DNA of 64,000 bases from Pseudazoarcus pumilus. Lineage in GTDB: Bacteria > Pseudomonadota > Gammaproteobacteria > Burkholderiales > Rhodocyclaceae. Both the position numbers and the translations under genes were made by a program. Below are positions 27,322-35,887 of the stretch, piece by piece. How positions within the stretch are numbered: position 1 is the first letter of the stretch; each line of letters opens with the position of its first letter. The notes under the pieces were generated by a model. The model was not told the DNA's origin. It saw nothing but the letters and a program-made list of their open reading frames with translations, and searched no databases. The stretch is from the NCBI RefSeq assembly GCF_002872475.1, contig NZ_CP025682.1, forward strand, positions 62,001 through 126,000, given 5' to 3'.

Positions 27322-27444
27322 GGCGTACTCCCGCTGCGTTGAGGAGTGATCATGGTAACCGCGCCGGGGCCGTTGATGCAGGTCAATGGGAGGGCTTCCG
27401 CGCCCTGTATCATTCGTGATGATGTTGGCACGGGAACGACCGCA

Positions 27445-27780
27445 ATGAAGATCCGCCTGCTGATCGCGGCAGTCGCCGACGAACTCGAAGAGCGTGCCAT
27501 CGACATCGCGCGCGGCGAGGGCGCGCTCGGCGTGACCGTGGCCGATGCCCGCGGGCTGGGCTTTCCCGAGCACATGACCTTCTTCGGCCTGACCTACGTC
27601 GGGCGCGAGAAACTGTTGCTGGTGCTGGCCGATGCCGACCGCGTGGAACACATCGCCGAGCGCATGAACATCGAGCTGGGTCTGCTCGCACCCTTCCAGG
27701 GTTTGGCCTTCTGCATGGAGGTCGACCACCACTCGGGGCTCGACCTGACCGACATCGGAGATGCCGCCTCCGATGAATGA
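27445..27780 (+). CDS. PII-like regulatory protein, first of operon
   Basis: 111 residues, MKIRLLIAAVADELEERAID, then GALGVTVADARGLG, MTFFGLTYVGREKLLLVLA and a last strand region. The ferredoxin-like PII/GlnB fold is recognisable, but the T-loop tyrosine and nucleotide-loop residues of GlnB are not, so this is a PII-like protein. It is related to the second PII-like protein of the same operon (shared ADARG/LDARG and FFGLTY motifs). It overlaps the start of the DUF1538 gene, suggesting a cytoplasmic regulator of that membrane protein. Confidence 0.72.
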   Translation: MKIRLLIAAVADELEERAIDIARGEGALGVTVADARGLGFPEHMTFFGLTYVGREKLLLVLADADRVEHIAERMNIELGLLAPFQGLAFCMEVDHHSGLDLTDIGDAASDE

Positions 27781-29281
27781 GTTTCTCGAACACCTCAAGC
27801 ACTCCTTCCGCAATCTGCTGCCGATCATCGCGGTCGTCACTTTCTTCCAGCTGGTGGTGATGCGCGAACTGCCCGACGGGCTGGCCAGTATGAGTCTGGG
27901 CCTGCTGGTGGTGGTGTTCGGCGTTGCGCTGTTCCTGCAGGGGCTGGAACTGGGCATCTTCCCGGTGGGCAAGGGCTTGTCCAACGACTTTGCGCGGCGC
28001 GGCTCGCTGCCGCTGCTGATGGTGTTCGGCTTCTGCCTGGGCTTTTCGGCGGTAGTCGCGGAGCCGGCGCTGATCGCCGTGGCGACGCAGGCCGAGACCA
28101 TCTCCGAGGGGCGCATCGACGGGCTGACGCTGCGCTTGCTCGTCGCGCTGTCTGTGGGCGGCGTGGTGGCGATCGGCGTACTGCGCACCATCCTCGGTCA
28201 GTCACTGCACTGGTACATGATTTGCGGCTACGTGCTGGTGGTGACGGTGACCTTCTTCGCGCCGCCGGAAATCGTCGGGCTGGCGTATGACTCGGGCGGC
28301 GTGACCACCAACATCGTCACCGTGCCGCTGATCGCGGCGCTGGGCATCGGGCTGGCGGCCTCGATCCGCGGGCGCAATCCGCTGATGCACGGCTTCGGCC
28401 TGGTGGCGCTGGCGGTGATGGTGCCGATGATCTCGGTGCAGCTCTACGGCATCTGGGTGTACAGCTTCGCGGAAGTCGCCGACGTGGCCAGCGCGGCGGC
28501 CGGCGCGGCGGCCTTCGTCGACGCGCAGGTGGTGGAGAAGACTGCCGGCAGCATGGTGTTGGGCATGATCACCGATCTGGCCGGCATGTTCCGCGATGTG
28601 GCGCCGATCATCATGGTGATCCTGGTCTTCCAGTACATGGTGCTGCAGAAGTCCATCCCGCATCTGCCCAAGGTGATGGCCGGCTTCGTGCTGGTCATCG
28701 TTGGCCTGTATGCCTTCGTGGTGGGTCTGAAGCTCGGGCTGTTCCCCATCGGCACCAGCATGGCCACGCAGCTGGTGGCACTCGACACCTTCCTGTGGGT
28801 CTACCTGTTCGCGTTCTCGATCGGCTTTGCCACCACCATGGCGGAGCCGGCGCTGATCGCCATCGGCAGTCAGGCCGAGGAAGCCGCCAAGGGCAAGCTC
28901 AACGGCAACCGCATCCGTCTGCTGGTGGCCGTCGGCGTGGCCGTGGGCATCACCATCGGCGTGCATCGCATCATCACCGGGGATTCGATTCACTACTACA
29001 TCATGGGCGGCTATACGCTGGTGATCGCGCTGACCGCCTTCGCACCGAAATACATCGTGCCGCTGGCCTTCGACCTGGGCGGCGTGACCACGTCGGAAGT
29101 GACGGTGCCGCTGGTCACCGCGCTGGGCATTGGCCTGGCGACGAACATCGAGGGACGCAACGTGCTGATCGACGGTTTCGGCCTGATCGCGTTTGCGTCG
29201 ATTTTTCCCATCGTGACCGTCATGCTCTACGCGATCATCGCCGAGCGGGTCATGCGTACTGAAGAAGGAGCGACATCGTGA
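27773..29281 (+). CDS. Double-DUF1538 membrane protein (putative cation/proton antiporter)
   Basis: 502 residues, with about 12 or more membrane spans in two homologous halves. Repeated motifs show the duplication: GLELGIFPVGKGL against GLKLGLFPIGTSM, and AVVAEPALIAVATQAE against TTMAEPALIAIGSQAE, and also SGGVTTNIVTVPLIAALGIGLA against LGGVTTSEVTVPLVTALGIGLA. In some bacteria two single-DUF1538 proteins (UmpA and UmpB) have been reported to act together as a sodium/proton antiporter; here both are one polypeptide. The start MNEFLEHLK was chosen; an ATG four codons earlier also exists. Flanked by two PII-like genes, with overlaps on both sides. Confidence 0.85.
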   Translation: MNEFLEHLKHSFRNLLPIIAVVTFFQLVVMRELPDGLASMSLGLLVVVFGVALFLQGLELGIFPVGKGLSNDFARRGSLPLLMVFGFCLGFSAVVAEPALIAVATQAETISEGRIDGLTLRLLVALSVGGVVAIGVLRTILGQSLHWYMICGYVLVVTVTFFAPPEIVGLAYDSGGVTTNIVTVPLIAALGIGLAASIRGRNPLMHGFGLVALAVMVPMISVQLYGIWVYSFAEVADVASAAAGAAAFVDAQVVEKTAGSMVLGMITDLAGMFRDVAPIIMVILVFQYMVLQKSIPHLPKVMAGFVLVIVGLYAFVVGLKLGLFPIGTSMATQLVALDTFLWVYLFAFSIGFATTMAEPALIAIGSQAEEAAKGKLNGNRIRLLVAVGVAVGITIGVHRIITGDSIHYYIMGGYTLVIALTAFAPKYIVPLAFDLGGVTTSEVTVPLVTALGIGLATNIEGRNVLIDGFGLIAFASIFPIVTVMLYAIIAERVMRTEEGATS

Positions 29282-29625
29282 AGTTTTCCGTACTCGTTGC
29301 GATCCTCGCTGACGATCTGGAGGACAAGGCCATCGACGTGGCCAAGGAATCCGGCGCGGGCGGCGTGACCATTCTCGATGCTCGCGGCATCGGGGCCAAA
29401 GAGAAGAAGACCTTCTTCGGGCTGACCTACGAGGGCAGCCAGTCGGTGCTCGTCTTCGTGCTGGAGAAGAAGCTCTCGCTGGCGGTGATGAAAAACCTCA
29501 CGCGCGAGCTGGATCTGAAGAACGACAGCCGCGGCGTGGTGTTCACGATTCCGCTCGAGCACATCGCCGGCATCGACACGGGGCAGATCACGCTGTTCGA
29601 GCAGAAGATCAAGGACGACATCTGA
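29278..29625 (+). CDS. PII-like regulatory protein, second of operon
   Basis: 115 residues from a GTG start that overlaps the DUF1538 stop (GTGA). MKFSVLVAILADDLEDKAID, SGAGGVTILDARGIG and KKTFFGLTYEGSQSVLVFVL parallel the first PII-like protein, whereas the C-terminal part (SRGVVFTIPLEHIAGIDTGQ) is closer to GlnB-type proteins. It probably forms trimers and senses a nucleotide or other small ligand to control the DUF1538 transporter. Ribosome site GAAGGAG upstream. Confidence 0.75.
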   Translation: MKFSVLVAILADDLEDKAIDVAKESGAGGVTILDARGIGAKEKKTFFGLTYEGSQSVLVFVLEKKLSLAVMKNLTRELDLKNDSRGVVFTIPLEHIAGIDTGQITLFEQKIKDDI

Positions 29626-29652
29626 GGCCCGCGCGGCCCACGGGAGAACGAC

Positions 29653-30048
29653 ATGCTGGTCAAGGACATCATGGTGCGCGAGGTCGCCACCGTGTCGCCG
29701 CTGGCGACGATACGCGAGGCGATGCAGGTCATGAAGGACAAGGGCGTCAAGTCGCTGGCGGTGGCCAAGCGCCATCCGCACGACGCCTTCGGCATCATCA
29801 CCTACAACAACATCCTCAAGGCCATCGTCGCCGAGGAGGGCGACATCGACCTGCTCAACGTCTATGACGTGTGCGCCAAGCCCGCGCTGACCATCTCGCG
29901 CGAGCTCGAGATCAAGCACGCGGCGCGACTGATGGTCAATTTCGACATCCGCCGCGTGCTGGTCACGGCCGACAACGAACTGGTCGGCATCGTCACGATG
30001 AGCGATATCGTCGGCGCCATCGTAGAGATCGCCGATGAGATCGGCTGA
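29653..30048 (+). CDS. Two-CBS-domain protein
   Basis: 131 residues consisting of a Bateman pair: MLVKDIMVREVATVSPLATI to about 60 and the second CBS from VYDVCAKPALTISRELEIK to the end (NELVGIVTMSDIVGAIVEIA). CBS pairs bind adenine nucleotides such as AMP, ATP or NAD. It follows the second PII-like gene by 27 bases, with a GGGAGA ribosome site, so the transporter operon seems to have three potential nucleotide sensors. No effector domain is attached. Confidence 0.88.
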   Translation: MLVKDIMVREVATVSPLATIREAMQVMKDKGVKSLAVAKRHPHDAFGIITYNNILKAIVAEEGDIDLLNVYDVCAKPALTISRELEIKHAARLMVNFDIRRVLVTADNELVGIVTMSDIVGAIVEIADEIG

Positions 30049-30060
30049 AGTGCTGTAAGG

Positions 30061-30078
30061 TATGCGCGCATGCGCATA
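30061..30078. terminator. Hairpin after CBS gene
   Basis: TATGCGC and GCGCATA pair with a GCAT loop, 12 bases after the CBS stop and 45 bases before ccmA. No T-run follows, so it is at best a weak terminator or an attenuating structure ahead of the ccm operon. Confidence 0.35.
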
Positions 30079-30122
30079 TAAGCCTCCCCTGAAACAGCCC
30101 GGCTGTGGTTCAATGGCGCCCC

Positions 30123-30749
30123 ATGCTCGCCGCCACTGACCTCGCCTGCCTCAAGGGCGACCGCCTGCTGTTTCGCGCACTCGGCCTCGTGCTCGACGCC
30201 GGGCGCATGCTGCGCGTGGCCGGCCCCAACGGCTACGGCAAGACCAGTCTGCTGCGCATCCTGTGCGGCCTGTCCCAGCCCGAGCACGGCATGGTGCGCT
30301 GGCGCGGACGCGACATCCGCGCGGTGCGCGACGACTTCCACGCCGAACTGCTCTATCTGGGGCATGCGCCGGCGCTCAACGATCTGCTTACCCCGCTCGA
30401 GAACCTGCGCTTTGCGCTGCACGCCGGAGGTGATGCGGTGCCGGAGGCCGACTGCGTCGCCGCGCTCGAACGCATCGGCCTGGGCGACCAACTCGACCTG
30501 CCCGCGCGCGTGCTCTCGCAGGGCCAGCGTCGCCGTGTCGGACTGGCGCGACTGTTCGTCGCCGGCTCGCGGCCGCTGTGGGTGCTCGACGAGCCGTTCA
30601 CGGCGCTCGACGTCGCGGCCGTGGCCGATCTGGCCGCGACGCTGGAGGCGCACTGCGTGGCTGGCGGCATCGTGGTGCTGACCACGCACCAGGATGCGCC
30701 GTTCGCGAGCGCGCCGGACGTGCTCGACCTGGCGGAGCTGGCGTGCTGA
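30123..30749 (+). CDS. ccmA: Heme exporter ATP-binding protein CcmA
   Basis: 208 residues, the ATPase of the CcmABCD complex that releases heme-loaded CcmE. Walker A is GPNGYGKTSL (Tyr at a variable position), the ABC signature is LSQGQRRRVGLARL, Walker B is LWVLDEPFTALD and the H-loop is TTHQ. Length matches CcmA. The ATG at MLAATDLACLKGD was used; a start six codons earlier lacks support. First gene of a full ccm operon; its end overlaps ccmB. Confidence 0.95.
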   Translation: MLAATDLACLKGDRLLFRALGLVLDAGRMLRVAGPNGYGKTSLLRILCGLSQPEHGMVRWRGRDIRAVRDDFHAELLYLGHAPALNDLLTPLENLRFALHAGGDAVPEADCVAALERIGLGDQLDLPARVLSQGQRRRVGLARLFVAGSRPLWVLDEPFTALDVAAVADLAATLEAHCVAGGIVVLTTHQDAPFASAPDVLDLAELAC

Positions 30750-31423
30750 GCGGCGCCGGTAGTGCCTTCGCCGCGGTATTGCGACGCGACCTGACGCTGG
30801 CGTGGCGCGGGCGGGCCGATGTCCTTGTTACACTTGCGTTCTTCGTCGTCGTGGTGTGCCTGTTTCCGTTCGGCGTGGGTGCGGAGACCAACCAGTTGCG
30901 CGCCATCGGGCCGGGGGTATTGTGGGTCGCGGCGTTGCTGTCGACCTTGCTCTCGCTGCACCGGCTGTTTGCGCAGGATCACGCCGACGGCACGCTGGAG
31001 CAGTTGTTGCTGTCACCGGAGCCGGCGGCACTGTGGGTGACGGCCAAGATCGTCGCGCACTGGATCGTCACCGGCCTGCCGCTGGTGGTCGTCGCGCCGG
31101 GACTTGCATTGTTGTTTGACGTGGAGCGCGATGCGCTGGGCGTACTGACCGTATCCCTGGCGCTGGGTACGCCGATCCTGGCGCTGATCGGCGCGATTGG
31201 CGCGGCGCTGACCCTGGGCCTGCGCGGTGGCGGCGTGCTGCTGGCGCTGCTGGTGCTGCCGCTGTACGTGCCGGTGCTGATCTTCGGGGCAGGCGCGGTC
31301 GACGCGGTGCTCGGCGGCATGGGCGCCAGCGCGCACCTGCTGCTGCTCGGCGGCGGATTGCTGGGCGCTGTGGCGCTGGCGCCGTTCGCCTGTGCGGCGG
31401 CCCTGCGCATTGCCGTGGAATGA
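30743..31423 (+). CDS. ccmB: Heme exporter membrane protein CcmB
   Basis: 226 residues from a GTG start inside the 3' end of ccmA, with GGAG six bases upstream. Six membrane spans. Markers: FAAVLRRDLTLAWRGRADV, FFVVVVCLFPFGVG, LLSLHRLFAQDHADGTLEQL and LSPEPAALWVTAKI. It is the membrane partner of CcmA in the inner-membrane complex that releases holo-CcmE. The upstream in-frame sequence is the antisense-like shadow of ccmA and is not part of the protein. Confidence 0.94.
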   Translation: MLSGAGSAFAAVLRRDLTLAWRGRADVLVTLAFFVVVVCLFPFGVGAETNQLRAIGPGVLWVAALLSTLLSLHRLFAQDHADGTLEQLLLSPEPAALWVTAKIVAHWIVTGLPLVVVAPGLALLFDVERDALGVLTVSLALGTPILALIGAIGAALTLGLRGGGVLLALLVLPLYVPVLIFGAGAVDAVLGGMGASAHLLLLGGGLLGAVALAPFACAAALRIAVE

Positions 31424-31436
31424 TGAAAGAAGGCAG

Positions 31437-32210
31437 ATGAGAGACCTCGACAACAAGGACCTGCGCGGGCGCAGCCTGCTGCGTTTCGCCTCGCCCCAGG
31501 TGTTCTATCCGGTGGCGGGCCTGCTCGCGCCGTGGTTTGCCGGCATTGCCGCGGTGTTGACCGTGATCGGCCTGTACATCGGCTTCTTCGTCGCGCCCAC
31601 GGACTTCCAGCAGGGCGAGGTGTATCGCGTCATCTTCATCCACGTGCCGGCGGCCTGGATGTCGATGCTGGTGTATCTGGTGATGGCCTTCTGGTCGGCC
31701 GTCGGGCTGGTCATGAACACGCGACTGTCGTTCATGATGGCGCGCGCGCTGGCGCCGACCGGGGCGATCTTCTGTTTCATCGCGCTATGGACCGGCGCGC
31801 TGTGGGGCAAGCCCACCTGGGGCACCTACTGGGTATGGGACGCGCGCCTGACCTCGCAACTGCTGCTGCTGTTCCTGTACCTGGGCTACATGGCGCTGAC
31901 CGAAGCCATCGAGGACGCGCGCCGCGCCGATCGCGCCGGTGCCATCATCGCGCTGGTCGGCGCGATCAACGTGCCCATCATCTATTTCTCGGTGCAGTGG
32001 TGGAACACGCTGCATCAGGGCGCTTCGGTGAGCATCACCAAGGCACCGACGATGGCCACGACGATGCTGATGGGCATGCTGATCATGGCGATCGCGGCCT
32101 GGGCCTACACCATCGCGGTGGCCTTCTGGCGCGTGCGTCCGATCATTCTCGAGCGCGAACGCCACACCGACTGGGTGGGTGCGGAACTCGAACGACTGGG
32201 GAGCCGGTGA
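31437..32210 (+). CDS. ccmC: Heme exporter membrane protein CcmC
   Basis: 257 residues, six membrane spans, with the tryptophan-rich heme-handling WWD motif WGTYWVWDARLTSQL facing the periplasm. FIHVPAAWMSMLVYL and SVQWWNTLHQGASV provide the two conserved histidines that bind heme for transfer to CcmE. A ribosome site GAAGGCAG precedes the ATG. Stop overlaps the ccmD start by one base. Confidence 0.96.
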   Translation: MRDLDNKDLRGRSLLRFASPQVFYPVAGLLAPWFAGIAAVLTVIGLYIGFFVAPTDFQQGEVYRVIFIHVPAAWMSMLVYLVMAFWSAVGLVMNTRLSFMMARALAPTGAIFCFIALWTGALWGKPTWGTYWVWDARLTSQLLLLFLYLGYMALTEAIEDARRADRAGAIIALVGAINVPIIYFSVQWWNTLHQGASVSITKAPTMATTMLMGMLIMAIAAWAYTIAVAFWRVRPIILERERHTDWVGAELERLGSR

Positions 32211-32422
32211 TGCAGTGGGAATCCTGGAGCGCATTCTGGGACATGGGCGGCGCGGCCGTCTTCGTATGGGGCAGCTACGGCGTGACCGCCGCGTGCATCG
32301 TCGCGGAACTGATGCTGGTGTTTCGCCGTCGTAGCGAGACCGCGCGCAGGCTGTCGAGGCTGCGTCGCGCGGCACCGTCGGGTCGGCCCGCGCCCGGCGT
32401 CAGTGAGGAGAGTGTTCGATGA
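32210..32422 (+). CDS. ccmD: Heme exporter small protein CcmD
   Basis: 70 residues with one membrane span (YGVTAACIVAELMLVF) and a basic C-terminal tail (RRRSETARRLSRLRRA). CcmD is poorly conserved but the small size, the FxWGSYG-like start of the span, the basic tail and the position between ccmC and ccmE identify it. It bridges CcmABC and CcmE. It overlaps ccmC by one base and ccmE by four. Confidence 0.88.
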   Translation: MQWESWSAFWDMGGAAVFVWGSYGVTAACIVAELMLVFRRRSETARRLSRLRRAAPSGRPAPGVSEESVR

Positions 32423-32871
32423 AACCCCGTAGCAAGCGCCTGCTGCTGCTCGCCGGCGCCGCATCCCTTCTGGTCGGGGCGGTGGCGCTCGTGCTCACCG
32501 CCTTCCAGGAAAACCTGGTGTTCTTCCACACGCCCAGCGAGGTCGTCGCCGGCAAGGCGCCCACGGGCCGCACCTTCCGCGTCGGCGGCATGGTCGAGGA
32601 AGGCTCGATCCAGCGCCAGCCCGACGGGCTGACCGTGAGCTTCGTCATCACCGACATGGCGCAGACCGTGCCGGTGAGTTATCGCGGCACGCTCCCCGAT
32701 CTGTTCCAGGAGGGCAAGGGCGCGGTGGTGCAGGGTCAGCTCGGCCCGGACGGGCGCTTCACCGCCACCGAGGTGCTGGCCAAGCACGACGAGAACTACA
32801 TGCCGGTCGAGGCGCAGTACGCGCTCGATTCGGCCCAGATGCAAAAGGCCGCGGAGAGCATGCAGCAATGA
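32419..32871 (+). CDS. ccmE: Periplasmic heme chaperone CcmE
   Basis: 150 residues: an N-terminal membrane anchor (KRLLLLAGAASLLVGAVALVL), then an OB-fold domain (FRVGGMVEEGSIQRQPDGLT, VPVSYRGTLPDLFQEGKGAVV). The heme-binding His is in VLAKHDENYMP, the family signature. It carries heme covalently from CcmABCD to CcmF. Four-base overlaps with both ccmD and ccmF. Confidence 0.97.
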   Translation: MKPRSKRLLLLAGAASLLVGAVALVLTAFQENLVFFHTPSEVVAGKAPTGRTFRVGGMVEEGSIQRQPDGLTVSFVITDMAQTVPVSYRGTLPDLFQEGKGAVVQGQLGPDGRFTATEVLAKHDENYMPVEAQYALDSAQMQKAAESMQQ

Positions 32872-34847
32872 TCGCCGAACTCGGGCATTTCGCCCTGATC
32901 CTCGCCATGGTTCTCGCCATCGTGCAGGCCACCGTGCCGATGATCGGTGCGCACCGCAACCGCATGGCGCTGATGGGCGTGGCCCGCCCGGCCGCCCACG
33001 GCCAGTTCCTGTTTCTTGTCGTGGCCTACGTGTGCCTGACCTGGACCTTCATCGAGAGCGACTTCTCGGTGCGCCTGGCCGCGGCCAACTCGCACTCGGA
33101 CACCCCGCTGATCTACAAGATCACCGGCGTATGGGGCAACCATGAGGGCTCGCTGCTGCTGTGGGCGATGGCGCTGTCCGCATGGACCGTGGCGGTGACG
33201 GTGTTCAGCCGCCATCTGCCCGAAGCCTTTCTCGCGCGCGTGGTCGGCGTGCTGGGCTGGATCAGCGCCGGCTTCGTGTCCTTCACGCTGTTCACGTCCA
33301 ACCCCTTCGAGCGCCTGCTTCCCGGTGCCCTCGAAGGACGCGACCTGAACCCGCTGCTGCAGGACCCGGGCATGATCATCCATCCGCCGCTGCTCTACAT
33401 GGGCTACGTGGGTTTCTCGGTGGCCTTCGCCTTCGCCATCGCGGCACTGCTCACCGGCCGGCTGGATGCCGCCTGGGCGCGCTGGTCGCGCCCGTGGACG
33501 ACGGTAGCCTGGGTGTTCCTGACCGCCGGCATCGCGGTCGGCTCGGGCTGGGCCTATTACGAGCTGGGCTGGGGCGGCTGGTGGTTCTGGGACCCGGTGG
33601 AGAACGCCTCCTTCATGCCGTGGCTGCTGGGTACGGCGCTGATCCATTCGCTGGCGGTCACCGAGAAGCGCGGGGCCTTCCGCAGCTGGACCGTGCTGCT
33701 GGCCATCGGCGCGTTCTCGCTGTCGCTGCTCGGCACCTTCCTGGTGCGTTCTGGCGTGATCACCTCGGTGCATGCCTTCGCCACCGACCCGGCGCGCGGC
33801 CTGTACATCCTCGCGCTGCTGGTGTTCGTGATCGGCGTGTCGCTGGTGCTCTTCGCGTGGCGTGCGCCGAAGCTCTCGGGCGGCGGCAGCTTCGCGCTGC
33901 TCTCGCGCGAATCGGCCCTGCTGGGCAACAACGTGCTGCTTGCCGTGGCCTGTGCTGCGGTGCTGCTGGGCACGCTGTATCCGCTGTTCCTCGACGCGCT
34001 CAATCTGGGCAAGATCTCGGTCGGCCCGCCGTACTTCGAGGCGACCTTCGTGCCGCTGATGACGCCGGTGGTCATCCTCATGGTGATCGCGCCTTTCGTG
34101 CGCTGGAAGGGTGACGACGCCTCGCGACTGGGACGCATGCTGTGGGTCTCCGCGCTGGCCAGCGTGCTCATCGGTGGCGGCGTCGCGCTGGCCATCGACC
34201 ATGTGACCTGGCGCACCGTGCTGGGCCTGTCGCTGTCGGCCTGGGTGCTGCTGGGCAGTGCGCTCCTGCTGGTGCGTCGCCTGACCGAGCGCGCCGGTGC
34301 GGCGGTGGGCGCGCGGTTGCGTGGCATCCCTTCGGCGTGGTGGGGCATGTGGCTGGCGCACCTGGGTATCGGCGTGTTCGTCATCGGCGTGACCATGGTG
34401 GGCAGTCTGGAGGCGGATCTGGACGTCAAGATGCGCGAGGGTCAGACGGCGCAGCTGGCCGGTTACACCTTCACCTTCCGTGGCGCGGCCGAACGCGACG
34501 GCCCGAACTATGACGCGAACCGCGCCATCATCGACGTCACGCGCGGCGATCGCGCCATCGCCACGCTCACGCCCGAGAAGCGCGTCTATCGTGCGCAGCA
34601 GATGCCGATGACCGAAGCCTCGATCGACGTCGGCCCGTTACGCGACGTCTATGTGTCGCTCGGCGATCAGGTCGAGCCGGGTGCCTGGATCATCAGCCTG
34701 CACTACCGGCCCTTCATCAGCTGGATCTGGGCCGGCGCCATCCTGATGGGGCTGGGCGGTATCTTCGCCGCCGCCGACAAGCGCTACCGCAAGCTTGCCG
34801 AACGCGACGCCGCACGTCCGGCCGGCGCGGCCGTACCGGCCGGATGA
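32868..34847 (+). CDS. ccmF: Cytochrome c heme lyase subunit CcmF
   Basis: 659 residues, about 14-15 membrane spans. The periplasmic WWD domain is GWGGWWFWDPVENASFMPW; flanking conserved histidines are in KITGVWGNHEGSLLLW, MIIHPPLLYMGYVGF and GTALIHSLAVTEKRGAF. It reduces holo-CcmE and, with CcmH, attaches heme to CXXCH motifs of apocytochromes c. Length is typical. It overlaps ccmE by four bases and ccmG follows after 16 bases. Confidence 0.97.
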   Translation: MIAELGHFALILAMVLAIVQATVPMIGAHRNRMALMGVARPAAHGQFLFLVVAYVCLTWTFIESDFSVRLAAANSHSDTPLIYKITGVWGNHEGSLLLWAMALSAWTVAVTVFSRHLPEAFLARVVGVLGWISAGFVSFTLFTSNPFERLLPGALEGRDLNPLLQDPGMIIHPPLLYMGYVGFSVAFAFAIAALLTGRLDAAWARWSRPWTTVAWVFLTAGIAVGSGWAYYELGWGGWWFWDPVENASFMPWLLGTALIHSLAVTEKRGAFRSWTVLLAIGAFSLSLLGTFLVRSGVITSVHAFATDPARGLYILALLVFVIGVSLVLFAWRAPKLSGGGSFALLSRESALLGNNVLLAVACAAVLLGTLYPLFLDALNLGKISVGPPYFEATFVPLMTPVVILMVIAPFVRWKGDDASRLGRMLWVSALASVLIGGGVALAIDHVTWRTVLGLSLSAWVLLGSALLLVRRLTERAGAAVGARLRGIPSAWWGMWLAHLGIGVFVIGVTMVGSLEADLDVKMREGQTAQLAGYTFTFRGAAERDGPNYDANRAIIDVTRGDRAIATLTPEKRVYRAQQMPMTEASIDVGPLRDVYVSLGDQVEPGAWIISLHYRPFISWIWAGAILMGLGGIFAAADKRYRKLAERDAARPAGAAVPAG

Positions 34848-34863
34848 TGGATCTGGAATCGAC

Positions 34864-35397
34864 ATGAAAGCGAAGTTTCTCGTACCGCTGGCGATCTTCT
34901 TCGTGCTCGCCGGTTTTCTCGCCTACGGGCTGACGCTCAACCCGCGTGAAGTGCCTTCGCCGCTGGTCGGCAAGCCCGCACCGGACTTCTCGCTGCCGCG
35001 TCTGGACAAGCCCGACGAGCGCTTCGGCCTGGCCGACATGCGCGGTCAGGTGTTCCTGCTCAACGTGTGGGCCTCGTGGTGTGTGTCGTGCCGTCAGGAG
35101 CACCCGCTGCTGGTGCAGATGAAGCGCCAGGGCGTGGTGCCGGTGGTCGGGCTGAACTACAAGGATGCGCGCGCCGACGCGCTCGAATGGCTGCGCGAGG
35201 GCGGCAACCCCTATTCCGCCAACGTGATGGACGCGGACGGGCGCATCGGAATCGAGTACGGCGTCTATGGCACGCCCGAGACCTTTCTGATCGACGGCGA
35301 GGGCATCATCCGTTACAAGCACATCGGCCCGATGAACGCTGGCGTGGTGCGCGACGTGCTTATGCCCAGGATCGCGGAGCTCTCCCGTGCCGGCTGA
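34864..35397 (+). CDS. ccmG: Thiol:disulfide interchange protein CcmG/DsbE
   Basis: 177 residues: N-terminal membrane anchor (FLVPLAIFFVLAGFLAYGL), then a thioredoxin fold with the active site NVWASWCVSCRQEHP and the cis-Pro loop YGVYGTPETFLID. It reduces apocytochrome c cysteines before heme ligation. Its own reductant is normally DsbD/CcdA; a dsbD gene lies in this window at 44731. The start at MKAKFLVPLA matches the family. Its end overlaps ccmH by 11 bases. Confidence 0.96.
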   Translation: MKAKFLVPLAIFFVLAGFLAYGLTLNPREVPSPLVGKPAPDFSLPRLDKPDERFGLADMRGQVFLLNVWASWCVSCRQEHPLLVQMKRQGVVPVVGLNYKDARADALEWLREGGNPYSANVMDADGRIGIEYGVYGTPETFLIDGEGIIRYKHIGPMNAGVVRDVLMPRIAELSRAG

Positions 35398-35887
35398 ACG
35401 CATGCGCCACCTGCTGGGCGTGCTGGCGCTGACCGTGGCCTTGCCGCTGTTCGCGCAGGGTCAGGCTCAACCACTGGCCGACGACCCGGTGCTCGAGTCG
35501 CGCGTCATCGAGCTGTCGCAGAAGCTGCGCTGCCTGGTGTGCCAGAACGAGACCATCGCCGGCTCGCGCGCGCCGTTGGCGATCGACCTGCGCAACCAGG
35601 TGCGCGAACAGCTCGCCTCCGGCAAGAGCGAGGATCAGGTGGTCGATTTCCTCGTCGAACGCTACGGCGACTTCGTCCTCTACGATCCACCCTTCAAGGC
35701 CACCACGATCCTGCTGTGGCTGGGTCCAGGCGCGCTCGCACTGCTCGGCGTGGGTGCGCTGATGGTGCGTTTGCGCCGCCGCGAGGCCGATGCCGCGACA
35801 CCCCGACTGTCGTCCGACGAGCGTGCGCGTGCGCGCGAACTGCTCGGCGACGATGAAACCGAATTTCCCGAGGAGTCCCGCAAGTGA
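35387..35887 (+). CDS. ccmH: Cytochrome c-type biogenesis protein CcmH
   Basis: 166 residues from a GTG start within the end of ccmG (GGAG eight bases upstream); an ATG five codons later is an alternative. A signal or anchor segment (LLGVLALTVALPLFAQG) is followed by the redox motif LRCLVCQNETIAGSRAPLA, then RYGDFVLYDPPFK and a second span. It presents the reduced apocytochrome to CcmF. Coupled to ccmI by a GTGA overlap. In E. coli ccmH and ccmI functions are fused; here they are separate. Confidence 0.95.
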   Translation: MPAERMRHLLGVLALTVALPLFAQGQAQPLADDPVLESRVIELSQKLRCLVCQNETIAGSRAPLAIDLRNQVREQLASGKSEDQVVDFLVERYGDFVLYDPPFKATTILLWLGPGALALLGVGALMVRLRRREADAATPRLSSDERARARELLGDDETEFPEESRK

